DNA from: Streptomyces peucetius
GTDB lineage: Bacteria > Actinomycetota > Actinomycetes > Streptomycetales > Streptomycetaceae
NCBI RefSeq assembly: GCF_025854275.1
Contig: NZ_CP107567.1
Location: 7,378,001 to 7,442,000 of the forward strand
Reading direction: 5' to 3'
DNA: 64,000 nucleotides
The notes under the pieces were generated by a model. It worked only from the letters and a program-made list of their open reading frames with translations. It searched no databases and was not told the DNA's origin. Both the position numbers and the translations under genes were made by a program. Positions 26,434 through 34,589 of this stretch are shown here, one piece after another; within the stretch, counting starts at the first letter, position 1, and every line of letters starts with the position of its first letter.

Positions 26434-26869
26434 CCAGTGCCTCCACCATCACATCGAGGGCGTGGAGCACGCCCGATCTTTCGTGAGCCGGGATCGAACC
26501 GAGCAGGCGGGAGAACCGCTTCCGTCGCGCCTCAGCCAGGTTCTGTGCCGCTCGTCGCCCCGCAGCGGTGAGCCGCAGGACGACGCCGCGTCCGTCGTCG
26601 GGAGCCGGGGCGCGTTCCACCCAGTCACGGGTGGACAGCTGTCTGACGAGTCGGCTGACGGTGCTCTTCTGCAGCCGCAGCCGGCGGGCGAGTTCGACCT
26701 GCCGCAGCTCTCCCTCCTGCGCCAGCTCGCTCAGGGCGTGCGCCTCGGAGACCGGGATCGGCCGGCCGCAAGGCGTTGCTTCCGGCTGGTGCAGCCCGAA
26801 GGCGCGAACGAAGCTCCCCAGTGCCTCTTGCAGGGCGACCGGGTCGTCCGCCCTTTGATCCCTCGACAT
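26426..26869 (-). CDS. MarR family transcriptional regulator
   Basis: A 147-residue winged-helix regulator. SEAHALSELAQEGELRQVELARRLRLQKSTVSRLVRQLSTRDWVERAPAPDDGRGVVLRLTAAGRRAA covers the DNA-binding helices and wing (DxRxxxL pattern present). The ATG at 26869 has no ribosome site and lies within the repeated palindromes, suggesting a leaderless, autoregulated mRNA. It is co-translated with a secreted protein and is divergent from the PaaI thioesterase. Confidence 0.9.
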   Translation of the reverse strand: MSRDQRADDPVALQEALGSFVRAFGLHQPEATPCGRPIPVSEAHALSELAQEGELRQVELARRLRLQKSTVSRLVRQLSTRDWVERAPAPDDGRGVVLRLTAAGRRAAQNLAEARRKRFSRLLGSIPAHERSGVLHALDVMVEALDE

Positions 26870-26907
26870 GGTTCGACGGTACAACCATGTGGTTCGATGA
26901 TGCAACC
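26870..26907. promoter_or_regulatory. Two tandem imperfect palindromes in the marR promoter
   Basis: GGTTCGA-N5-CAACC occurs twice, at 26870-26886 and 26891-26907, exactly 21 bp (two helical turns) apart. Their facing halves also make AACCA-TG-TGGTT (26883-26894). They abut the MarR start codon, fitting two MarR dimers on one DNA face. Confidence 0.65.
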
Positions 26908-27060
26908 AGTTCAGGTGTCCGGGCAGTCGGCGGGGCTGCGGTGCCTTGATGATCGCCATCGGCGGATTCCAGCCGGTGGAAGCGCCCGGCCGGCCGGGGT
27001 GAACCCGCCTCGTCCCGTCCACCCCGTTCGAAGGCCGCGACGTCCGTCGGAGGAGAGCAC

Positions 27061-27516
27061 GTGGAAGACCAGACGCAGCACGGACAGGCGAGCCCCGAGG
27101 CCCAGCAGCGCATACAAACCAGCTTCGACCGCCAGGGCCTGATGAGTCACCTCGGTGCACGCATCACCCACATCGGACCCGGTCGGGTGCACATCGAGCT
27201 GCCGAGCCGCCCGGAAGTGACCCAGCAGCACGGCTACTTCCACGCCGGCGCCACCAGCGCCGTCGCCGACAGCGCCGGTGGCTACGCGGCCTTCACCCTG
27301 TTTCCCGGGGACGCCGAGGTGCTCACCGTCGAGTACAAGATCAACCTCCTCGCGCCCGCCGCCGGTGACCACATCGAGGCGGTCGGGACCGTACTGAAAT
27401 CCGGACGCACCCTCACCGTCTGCCGGCTGGAGGTGTTCGGCGTCCAGGGCGACCGGCGCAAGCCCGTCGCCAACGGCCAGCAGACGCTGATCCGCGTGAA
27501 CCGACCCGAGCAGTGA
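27061..27516 (+). CDS. PaaI-like hotdog-fold thioesterase
   Basis: A 151-residue acyl-CoA thioesterase of the PaaI type. GRVHIELPSRPEVTQQHGYFHAGATSAVADSAGGYAAF is the family core, with HG and the catalytic Asp; VEYKINLLAPAAGDHIEAVGTVLKSGRTLTV completes the fold. It releases CoA from phenylacetyl-like or other acyl-CoAs. The GTG start has GGAGGAGAG upstream. It is divergent from marR with 190 bp between them. Confidence 0.9.
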   Translation: MEDQTQHGQASPEAQQRIQTSFDRQGLMSHLGARITHIGPGRVHIELPSRPEVTQQHGYFHAGATSAVADSAGGYAAFTLFPGDAEVLTVEYKINLLAPAAGDHIEAVGTVLKSGRTLTVCRLEVFGVQGDRRKPVANGQQTLIRVNRPEQ

Positions 27517-27524
27517 GCCGGCGG

Positions 27525-27611
27525 GAGTGCGGATGGGGGCCCGCGGTGAGGCGGTCGGCGGCCGGAAGGATGCGTCGCAGTCGCCCCGTCGTACCCGGAC
27601 GATCCGCACTC
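27525..27611. repeat. Inverted repeat bracketing a convergent gap
   Basis: GAGTGCGGAT (27525-27534) and ATCCGCACTC (27602-27611) are perfect 10-bp arms 67 bp apart, the right arm overlapping the methyltransferase stop. They could form the base of a larger terminator fold between the convergent genes; the loop is long, so this is tentative. Confidence 0.35.
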
Positions 27612-28452
27612 AGGGCGTACCCGTGGCGACGTTGATCGTGGTGTGCAGGACCGCGCCCGGTGCACCGCCCGAGCGTTCGCGGAGCATGCCCTCCAGGATC
27701 TGGCGGACCTCAGTGGACTGGGCCTCGGTGAGGCCGGCGATCCACTGGGCGCCGAGGGGATGACTGCTGCGGATGGTGTCCAGCAGTTCCGTGGCGGAGC
27801 CGAAGGGTGTGTCCATCACTGCCTGACGGACGGTCACCTCACCGAGGCCCGCTTCGCGCAGCACGGCCGCGAAGCGCTCCGGGTCCGCGAGCCGGAAGGG
27901 TAGCGGCGGCGGGTCCGTCGGCAGACCGGCGAAGCCGGGGACGGCGGCCCGCAAGGCCCCCAGCGTCCACGCGATGAACTCCGCCTTCTGCGGCGGGCCG
28001 AACGCCGCGACCAGCACCGTGCCGCCCGGGCGCGTGACCCGGGCCATCTCGGCGAGGCCGCGCCCCAGGTCGGGGAAGAGCGACACGCCGTTGAGCGACG
28101 CGGACACGTCGAAGGCGTCGTCGTCCAGGTCCAGATGCTCGCCGTCCATGACGAGCGCGCGGACCTGTTCCAGGCCCTCGGCGCGGGCGCGGGACGCGAG
28201 CCGCTCCACCATCGCCGGTGCGATGTCGACGGCGACGACCCGGGCACCGCGGCGCGCCGCGGGCAGGGCCAGGGCGCCGCTGCCCGCGGCCACGTCCAGG
28301 AAGCGGGTGCCGGGGCCGACGGCGGCCTCGGCCAGGATCTGTTCACCGAACTGCATGGTGTGCGGCGTGGTGTGGCGGTCGAACCCGGGAGCAAGGGTGT
28401 CCCAGGCGGTGCGGATCTGGTCCGTGGTGGGGGGTTTGGTCGGGGTGGTCAT
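27610..28452 (-). CDS. Class I SAM-dependent methyltransferase
   Basis: A 280-residue UbiE/type-11-like methyltransferase. GTRFLDVAAGSGALALPAARRGARVVAVDIAPAMV holds the SAM loop and acidic ribose contact; MDGEHLDLDDDAFDVSASLNGVSLFPD and MARVTRPGGTVLVAAFG follow. Its start overlaps the alpha/beta-hydrolase stop (ATGA), so the two are translationally coupled. Substrate unknown. Confidence 0.88.
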   Translation of the reverse strand: MTTPTKPPTTDQIRTAWDTLAPGFDRHTTPHTMQFGEQILAEAAVGPGTRFLDVAAGSGALALPAARRGARVVAVDIAPAMVERLASRARAEGLEQVRALVMDGEHLDLDDDAFDVSASLNGVSLFPDLGRGLAEMARVTRPGGTVLVAAFGPPQKAEFIAWTLGALRAAVPGFAGLPTDPPPLPFRLADPERFAAVLREAGLGEVTVRQAVMDTPFGSATELLDTIRSSHPLGAQWIAGLTEAQSTEVRQILEGMLRERSGGAPGAVLHTTINVATGTP

Positions 28453-29342
28453 GGCCGGGTCCTTTCCTGCGTGGGGCGAAGCACGGTGCGCAGGGTCGCC
28501 ACGAGGGCGTCGGGCTGTTCGAGGTGGGCGTCGGCGCCGCACTCGTCGATGACGTGCAGCGGCCAGCCGTGCCGGGCGGCGGCCTCCTCGCCGTACCGGA
28601 GCCGCGCCTCGGGGTCCTGGCGGCCCCAGACGAGGGTCGTGGGGACGGGGATGGCGGCAAGGTCGGCCGGCGGGATCACGGGGAGCACGAACTCCTTCAT
28701 GAGCGTGCGGCCCGCGGCCTTCACGCCGGGGGTACGGGCGCGGTCGAGCGCGTAGTCGGCGACGCCGTCCCAGCGCTCTCCCAGGTCGTCCCGTACGCCG
28801 TCGAAATCGACCATGCACCGTCCGAGCATGCGGTCCCGGGTCCGCTCGGTGGCACGCAGCTGGAACGCCGCGACGCTGACCGCGAAGCGCGGCGCCGGGC
28901 GGAACGGGCCCAGGCCCAGCGCGTCGACCAGGACCAGCGCGGCGATCCGGTCACCGTGCGCGGCGGCGAAGCGGGCGGCGACGGCGCCGCCCACGTTGTG
29001 GCCGACCAGCACGGGAGGTACGGCGCAGGCGGTCGCGACGAGCTCGACCAGCCACTCCACGACCCGGCCCGCGGTGAGCGGGACGCCGGCGGGGACCTCG
29101 GAGGCGCCCTGGCCGGGAAGGTCCGGGACGACGAGCGTCCAGGACGACGCCAGGTCGGGGATCACCCGGATCCACCCCAGGGCGGACTGCCCGATGCCGT
29201 GGAGGATGACCATCGGGGGTCCGCTGCCCCCCTCCAGTACGGCGGTGGGGACGCCGGCCAGGTCGCGGTGGTGCTCGGCGAGCGGGATCTCCGCGAGGAT
29301 CCGCTGCCGGGCCTCGGCGCCCACGGTGGATGTGCGGTTCAT
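28449..29342 (-). CDS. Alpha/beta hydrolase with Asn at the nucleophile position
   Basis: A 297-residue alpha/beta-hydrolase fold protein. The oxyanion HG motif is LHGIGQSALGW, and the acid and His are likely Asp243 (VWGRQDPE) and His273 (GADAHLEQP). The nucleophile elbow, normally GHSxG, reads GHNVGG, so Ser is replaced by Asn116 (codon AAC). Classical esterase chemistry is therefore unlikely; a lyase, C-C hydrolase variant or inactive scaffold is possible. It is coupled to the methyltransferase and preceded by a LuxR regulator. GGAGAGGAGG precedes the ATG, next to a large inverted repeat. Confidence 0.85.
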   Translation of the reverse strand: MNRTSTVGAEARQRILAEIPLAEHHRDLAGVPTAVLEGGSGPPMVILHGIGQSALGWIRVIPDLASSWTLVVPDLPGQGASEVPAGVPLTAGRVVEWLVELVATACAVPPVLVGHNVGGAVAARFAAAHGDRIAALVLVDALGLGPFRPAPRFAVSVAAFQLRATERTRDRMLGRCMVDFDGVRDDLGERWDGVADYALDRARTPGVKAAGRTLMKEFVLPVIPPADLAAIPVPTTLVWGRQDPEARLRYGEEAAARHGWPLHVIDECGADAHLEQPDALVATLRTVLRPTQERTRP

Positions 29343-29351
29343 CGCAGCCTC

Positions 29352-29404
29352 CTCTCCATTGATCCGCGGTCTCTTCGGCGGATGTTCCGCGGATCTATGG
29401 AGAG
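29352..29404. promoter_or_regulatory. 18-bp inverted repeat abutting the hydrolase ribosome site
   Basis: Arms 29352-29369 and 29387-29404 match at 17 of 18 positions around a 17-base loop. On the minus-strand mRNA the stem ends at the Shine-Dalgarno region of the hydrolase gene. It could sequester translation, end read-through from the luxR gene, or be a two-fold DNA operator. Confidence 0.65.
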
Positions 29405-29506
29405 TGTGAGGGCGGCACCCCGACCGGCACATCGGGGGAAATGCGCATCTCATCCGCCACGTCCGATGTGGGTGGAACCACCCATACCGGGGTCGGGCCG
29501 TCGGCG

Positions 29507-31198
29507 TCAGGCCAGGTCGTGTTCGTACGCGTACGCCGTGGCCGCCGCGCGCGAGCCGACGTCCAGCTTGTGGAACATGTTGTTCAGATGGCGGGCGACG
29601 GTCTTCTCGCTGATGACGAGCGCGGCAGCGATCTCGCGGTTGGTGGCGCCCGCCGCGACGAGCTTCAGCACCTCCGCCTCGCGCGGGGTGAGTCCGCCCG
29701 GCAGCCGGTGGCCCGTGGCGCGCCGGGACAGCCGGTCCACGCGGGCCAGCTGCGGGACGGCCCCGAGCCGCTCGAACACGGCGCGGGCGGCGTCCAGCGC
29801 CATTTCGGCCGAGTCGTGGTCGCCGAGCGCCCGGTAGGCCTCCGCCATCAGCACGCGCACCCGCGCCCCCTCGTACGGAACCTCCAGCTCCTGCCAGGCC
29901 GCCCACGCTCCGCGCAGCGCCTCCCCGGCGCCCTCCGGGTCTCCACCGGCCAGCAGCACGGCGCCACGGGCGCCGGCCGCGACCGCGCGCAGGTAGGGCG
30001 CGGCCAGATCGTCCGCCGCCGTGGCCAGTGCACGGGCGGCGTCGCGGGCGGCGTCGGTGTCGCCTGCCGCGAGAGCGATCTCGGCGTAGGCGGCGAGGAC
30101 GCGGGAGCGCCGCACGGGATCGTGCTCGGCCTCGGCCGCGACCCTCCGGACAGCGGCCAGGGCGTCGTCGGTCCGGCCCTGCGCCAGCCGCAGCAGGGCG
30201 AGCCCGGGCTGCGGCGGGTGCCCCCACCGGTCGGCCTGCCGGTACGCATCCTCCGCACGCCCGAAGGCACCACGCAGGCGCAGCAGTTCGGCCCGCTGGT
30301 AGTGGGCCATGCCCGCGGCGGGGTCACCGGCCGGGGTGTCCATGTGGGTGCAGGCCTGCTGCGCCTCGGCGAGGGCGTCGGCCCACTCGCCGTGCAGCTG
30401 CATGATCTCGGAGCGGTGGACCATGCACTGCCCGCGGTACGGCCTGAGGTCGGGCTGGGACGCGCACCAGCGGCTGAGGGCCGCGGTCCACTCGGAGGCA
30501 CGGTGGACGTCGAAGGTGTCCCGGCACGCGATGATCACGGCGCAGTAGACGATGCCGGCCGTGATCGGGGAGACCTCGCCCGAGGTGACGGCGACCATCG
30601 CCTCGTCGAGCAGCGCCCGGCCGCCCACGCAGTCGCCGCCACCGATGAGCGCCTGCCCCTGGCCGAGGCGGCCGAGGGCGACGAGGTCAAGATCGCCGAA
30701 CCGGTCGGCGATCCGGGTGGCCTCGGCGAACGCGGCGCGCGCCGCCCCGTGGTCGCCGGCTCCCATCGCACGGAGACCGGCGGGCAGGAGCAGATAGCCG
30801 CGCTCCACGTGGTCCCCGCCCGCCTCGTCCAGCAGGCGGGCGGCGCGGCCGAACCAGCCTCCGGCGCGCTCGTGGTGCCCGAGCCGGGCGAGCGTCATGC
30901 CGATCCAGAAGGCGCAGCGTGCGGCGGGCCCCACCGCGCCCGCCTCGCCCAGCGCGAAGTGGGCCCGCTCCCAGAGCTCCAAGGCCCGGTCCTCCCGGCC
31001 GGTCAGGTAGGCGGCGCGGGCGAGCAGGTCCACGTCGGACGCGGGAAGCGGCTCCCGCGCATCGGCGGCCGCGAGGCGGTCGTACGCCTCGGCCCAGGCC
31101 CGTCCGCGGAACGCCTCCCGGCCCTCGTCCAGCGGCCGGGCGTCCGCGACGGCGCCTTTTGCAGCCGCGGCCCGCTGTGCCGCCGAACGCTCCGCCAT
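29507..31198 (-). CDS. LuxR-type regulator with a TPR-like sensor region
   Basis: A 563-residue regulator. The C-terminal ~60 residues are a LuxR/GerE helix-turn-helix: LTPREAEVLKLVAAGATNREIAAALVISEKTVARHLNNMFHKLDV. Residues ~20-490 are Ala-rich helical repeats of TPR character (AREAFAE, ALDLWERA, LRLAQGRTDDAL patterns), as in MalT-like or AAA-less LALs. No Walker A ATPase is present. It lies 164 bp upstream of the hydrolase-methyltransferase pair and is the likely regulator of both. Confidence 0.87.
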   Translation of the reverse strand: MAERSAAQRAAAAKGAVADARPLDEGREAFRGRAWAEAYDRLAAADAREPLPASDVDLLARAAYLTGREDRALELWERAHFALGEAGAVGPAARCAFWIGMTLARLGHHERAGGWFGRAARLLDEAGGDHVERGYLLLPAGLRAMGAGDHGAARAAFAEATRIADRFGDLDLVALGRLGQGQALIGGGDCVGGRALLDEAMVAVTSGEVSPITAGIVYCAVIIACRDTFDVHRASEWTAALSRWCASQPDLRPYRGQCMVHRSEIMQLHGEWADALAEAQQACTHMDTPAGDPAAGMAHYQRAELLRLRGAFGRAEDAYRQADRWGHPPQPGLALLRLAQGRTDDALAAVRRVAAEAEHDPVRRSRVLAAYAEIALAAGDTDAARDAARALATAADDLAAPYLRAVAAGARGAVLLAGGDPEGAGEALRGAWAAWQELEVPYEGARVRVLMAEAYRALGDHDSAEMALDAARAVFERLGAVPQLARVDRLSRRATGHRLPGGLTPREAEVLKLVAAGATNREIAAALVISEKTVARHLNNMFHKLDVGSRAAATAYAYEHDLA

Positions 31199-31444
31199 GG
31201 CAGCTCCGCACTCCTACTCCTGGGCGGCCGGAAGGGTCGCCCGTGCTGGCACCCCCCTCCAACGTACGAGTGGCCGGTCAGGCGCGCAGGACGACCTTGC
31301 TGAAGCCGTCCTCCTCGCGGTGGAGCATGCGGCACGCATGGCCTGATCGTCCCTTCCCTTGCCGCCCTTCGCCGGTCCCGCAAAGGCCGGCACGGTCCGG
31401 TGGCGGCTTGCCGTCCCCGGCGCGCAGGGCGCAGGGTGGAGGGT

Positions 31445-33445
31445 GTGACGCGCTCCCACGGCACGCTGGCGCACCGGCTGATCGCGGACCATCTCGTCGA
31501 CGGCCGGATGGAGCCCGCATGCGAGATCGGACTGCGGATCGACCAGACCCTCACCCAGGACGCCACCGGCACCTTGGTGATGCAGGAACTGGACGCTCTC
31601 GGCCTGGACCGGGTCCGCACCGAGGTCAGCGTTCAGTACGTCGACCACAACCTGCTCCAGGCGGACGAGCGCAACGCCGAGGACCACGCTTTCCTCCGTT
31701 CCGCGTGCCGTCGCTTCGGCCTTTGGTACTCCAAGCCCGGCAACGGCGTCTCGCACCCCACGCACATGCAGCGCTTCGGTGTGCCCGGCAGGTCGCTGGC
31801 CGGGTCCGACTCGCACACGTGCGCCGCGGGCTCGCTCGGCATGCTCGCCCTGGGCACGGGCGGCCTGGAGGTGGCGCTCGCCATGGCCGGGCGGCCCCTG
31901 TACGTGACCATGCCGGAGATCTGGGGAATCCGGCTGACCGGCCGCCTGCCGGAGTGGGTGAGCGCCAAGGACGTGGTGCTGGAGATGCTGCGGCGGCACG
32001 GCGTCAAGGGGGCGGTGAACCGGATCCTGGAGTACCACGGCCCGGGTCTCGCGCACCTGAGCGCCATGGACCGGCATGTCATCGCCAACATGGGCGCCGA
32101 GCTGGGCGCGACCACCTCCGTCTTCCCCGCGGACACCGCGGTGCGCGACTTCCTGCGTGCCGAGGAACGGGAGGCCGACTTCCGTGAACTGGCCGCAGAG
32201 CCGGACGCCGTGTACGACCTCACCGACGAGATCGACCTCGCCACGCTCGAACCGCTCATCGCGCGCCCCACCTCCCCCGGCAACGTGGTACCGGTGCGCG
32301 AGGTCGCGGGCGAACCCGTGGGGCAGGCCGTCATCGGTTCGTCCGCCAACCCGGGGCTGCGTGACTTCGCCGTCGCCGCCGCTGTCGTCGCCGGCCGTCA
32401 GACCGACCCCGCGGTCAGCTTCGACATCAATCCCACCTCCCGCGAGATCCTCGCCGACCTCACGAAATCGGGTTCCACCTTCGAGCTGATCGCGGCAGGG
32501 GCCCGTATCCACCAGACCGGATGCCTGGGCTGCATCGGCATGGGGCAGGCCCCGGCACCCGGCCGCAACAGTCTGCGCACCTTCCCCCGCAACTTCCCCG
32601 GCCGCTCCGGCACCGAGCAGGACGCGGTCTGGCTCTGCTCCCCTGAGACCGCCGCCGTCTCCGCCCTGACCGGCGAGATCACCGATCCCCGCGACTGGGC
32701 GGCCGAGGAGGGCGTGCGGTACCCGCGGCTGCGCCTCGCCGAGCACGCGACGGTCAACCGCGCGATGCTCGAGCCGCCGCTGCCGCCCGGACAGGCGGCC
32801 CGCGTGGAGCTGGAACGCGGGCCCAACATCTCCGTCCTGCCCGACCTCGACCCCATGCCCGACGCGCTCGAGGGGCCGGTCCTGCTCAAATGCGGCGACA
32901 ACGTGTCCACCGACGAGATCTCCCCGGCCGGCGCGAAGGCACTGCCGTACCGCTCCAACATCCCCAAGCTCGCCGAGTTCACCTTCACCCGTATCGACCC
33001 GGACTACCCACGGCACGCCGCCGAACTGGCCGGCGACGGCGGATCCGGCGGGCACTTCGTCGTCGGCGGGGAGAACTACGGGCAGGGGTCGTCCCGCGAG
33101 CACGCCGCGATCACCCCGCGTCACCTCGGGCTGCGGGCGGTCGTCGCGAAGTCCTACGCCCGCATCCACTGGCAGAACCTGACCAACTTCGGCATCCTGC
33201 CGCTGGAGTTCGACGATCCGGACGACCACCACCGCATCGACGCGGGCGACCGGCTGCGACTGGACGGTCTCCACGCCGCCCTGGCTCCCGGCGCCGAGCC
33301 GTTCCTGCGGCTGCGCAACACCACCAAGGACGAGATCTACCAGGTCCGCCACCGCCTCTCCGACGGCCGCCGTCGCACCGTACTCGCCGGAGGGACGATC
33401 GCGGCCCTCGCCGGCGAGGAGCAGCACCACCTCACGGATCGCTGA
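31445..33445 (+). CDS. Aconitate hydratase, aconitase superfamily
   Basis: A 666-residue single-chain aconitase-family enzyme that isomerises citrate to isocitrate or a homologous acid. The Fe-S cysteines are in GSDSHTCAAGS and TGCLGCIGMG. The swivel domain is fused at the C-terminus (KCGDNVSTDEISPAGA, GENYGQGSSREHAA, SYARIHWQNLTNFGILPL). The 666-residue length fits the shorter aconitase type, not the ~900-residue AcnA, so it is a second aconitase or a 3-carboxy/2-methylcitrate-type dehydratase. GTG 31445 fits the family start but its GGAGG is very close; GTG 31436 is possible. Confidence 0.88.
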   Translation: MTRSHGTLAHRLIADHLVDGRMEPACEIGLRIDQTLTQDATGTLVMQELDALGLDRVRTEVSVQYVDHNLLQADERNAEDHAFLRSACRRFGLWYSKPGNGVSHPTHMQRFGVPGRSLAGSDSHTCAAGSLGMLALGTGGLEVALAMAGRPLYVTMPEIWGIRLTGRLPEWVSAKDVVLEMLRRHGVKGAVNRILEYHGPGLAHLSAMDRHVIANMGAELGATTSVFPADTAVRDFLRAEEREADFRELAAEPDAVYDLTDEIDLATLEPLIARPTSPGNVVPVREVAGEPVGQAVIGSSANPGLRDFAVAAAVVAGRQTDPAVSFDINPTSREILADLTKSGSTFELIAAGARIHQTGCLGCIGMGQAPAPGRNSLRTFPRNFPGRSGTEQDAVWLCSPETAAVSALTGEITDPRDWAAEEGVRYPRLRLAEHATVNRAMLEPPLPPGQAARVELERGPNISVLPDLDPMPDALEGPVLLKCGDNVSTDEISPAGAKALPYRSNIPKLAEFTFTRIDPDYPRHAAELAGDGGSGGHFVVGGENYGQGSSREHAAITPRHLGLRAVVAKSYARIHWQNLTNFGILPLEFDDPDDHHRIDAGDRLRLDGLHAALAPGAEPFLRLRNTTKDEIYQVRHRLSDGRRRTVLAGGTIAALAGEEQHHLTDR

Positions 33446-34054
33446 AGCGGAGGGAGTACGTGCGGCCCTCGACGCCCCATTCGCCGGCGGGCGGCTTCAG
33501 CCCGGCGTCGATCGCCCGCAGGCCGGGGCGCCCGATGTGGGCGTAGACCAGGCGCCGCACTCCACGATGTGCGGCCTGCTCACTGATCGTGCGGACACTC
33601 GCGTGGCCGCCGACACCGCCCCGGAACCGTATCGGCCGGTCCCAGGCCGCCGCCTCGGCGAACATCAGGTCCGCCCCCGCGGCCCAGGCCGGAAAGTCCC
33701 AGAACTCCGGTGCCCAGACCACCACCGAGTCCCCGGCTTCCACGCGGTACCCGTATGCGGGGTGCGAGGTGTGCACCACCGGACAGCAGCGCACCCGGGC
33801 ACCTCTGCCGTCAGATCGCCGACGCGCATTTCGACACCCCGTTCGGACGCCAGCCGCCGCAGTTCCGACCGCAGTTCCGACTGTTCGTCGGTGACCAGCC
33901 ACGCGTCCAGCCGCCCGGGCGGCGGCTCGGCACCGGGACCGCCGTCGAAGGCCACCTGGTGCCCCGCGCACCGCAGCAGCAGGCCCGCCGGGGCGAAGCG
34001 GGGCGAGTTCATCGCTCCTGCCCCGAGGAGTGTCAGCCGCAGCCAGTGGTTCAT
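33432..34054 (-). pseudogene. MBL-fold-like hydrolase split by a frameshift
   Basis: The first ~85 codons (start 34054) read LRLTLLGAGAMNSPRFAPAGLLLRC and run to VGDLTAE. From about 33802 the homologous sequence continues in another frame: VRCCPVVHTSHPAYGYRV, then DSVVVWAPEFWDFP and RRLVYAHIGRPGLRAIDAG. One missing base near 33802 (GAGGTG where GAGGGTG would keep frame) explains it. The pattern resembles lactamase-like phosphodiesterases that keep GAGxxNSxR. It could be a real mutation or a sequencing error. The 3' end overlaps the convergent aconitase gene by 14 bp. Confidence 0.7.
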
Positions 34055-34063
34055 CAGTACCCC

Positions 34064-34111
34064 CGGCTCCTCCGCTCTTCGGCTCCTCCGCTCTTCGGCT
34101 CCTCCGCTCTT
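34064..34111. repeat. Three tandem 16-bp repeats containing ribosome-site-like sequence
   Basis: CGGCTCCTCCGCTCTT is repeated three times with a partial fourth copy. On the minus strand each copy contains GGAGGAG; the nearest lies 12 nt before the MBL-like gene's ATG. The array may set translation efficiency by copy number through slippage. Confidence 0.85.
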
Positions 34112-34129
34112 CGGTTCCTGCGCGATCGG

Positions 34130-34561
34130 TCAGTCGGCCGGCTGGAGGAACATGGAGCGGATCTCGTGCGGGAGTTGTTCCAGCGCCGAATCCAGAGCCC
34201 CGGGCGAGAAGTGCTCCCGTACGACGCCGGTGACGGCGGCTGCGATCCTGGGAACCTCCTCGGCCGATACCTTGGCCTCCTGGACGAAGCGGTTCACATA
34301 GCCGTCGCGGTCGTACCTGATGGGTACGGCGCTCGGGTCCCAGCCGTCGTAGTAGACGCCCCGCAGCAGTTCGGGCAGCTGCGCGGCGAAGTGGGCGGCC
34401 ACGTCGACGGTCAGCCGGTCACGGAACGTGTGCAGCCAGGCGCGCAGGACCCGGTGGGCGAAGTGCCGGTCCTCCGTACCCAGAGCCTGCGACACCGCTT
34501 TCAGCCAGATGTTCGAGGTGTGGATGGCGTGCTCGAAGTCGTGTGGATGCGTGACGGGCAT
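34130..34561 (-). CDS. DUF2267 domain protein
   Basis: A 143-residue DUF2267 protein. The family pattern covers the chain: FEHAIHTSNIWLKAVSQALGTEDRHFAHRVLRAWLHTFRDRLTVDVAAHFAAQLPELLRGVYYDGWDP. A second helical half follows (VQEAKVSAEEVPRIAAAVTGVVREHFSPGALDSALEQLPHEIRSMF), which resembles an internal duplication. Function is unknown; relatives often sit near stress genes. It follows PolX by 28 bp on the same strand. Confidence 0.88.
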   Translation of the reverse strand: MPVTHPHDFEHAIHTSNIWLKAVSQALGTEDRHFAHRVLRAWLHTFRDRLTVDVAAHFAAQLPELLRGVYYDGWDPSAVPIRYDRDGYVNRFVQEAKVSAEEVPRIAAAVTGVVREHFSPGALDSALEQLPHEIRSMFLQPAD

Positions 34562-34589
34562 GGTCGTTCCCTTCAGTGCGTTGTCGCGG

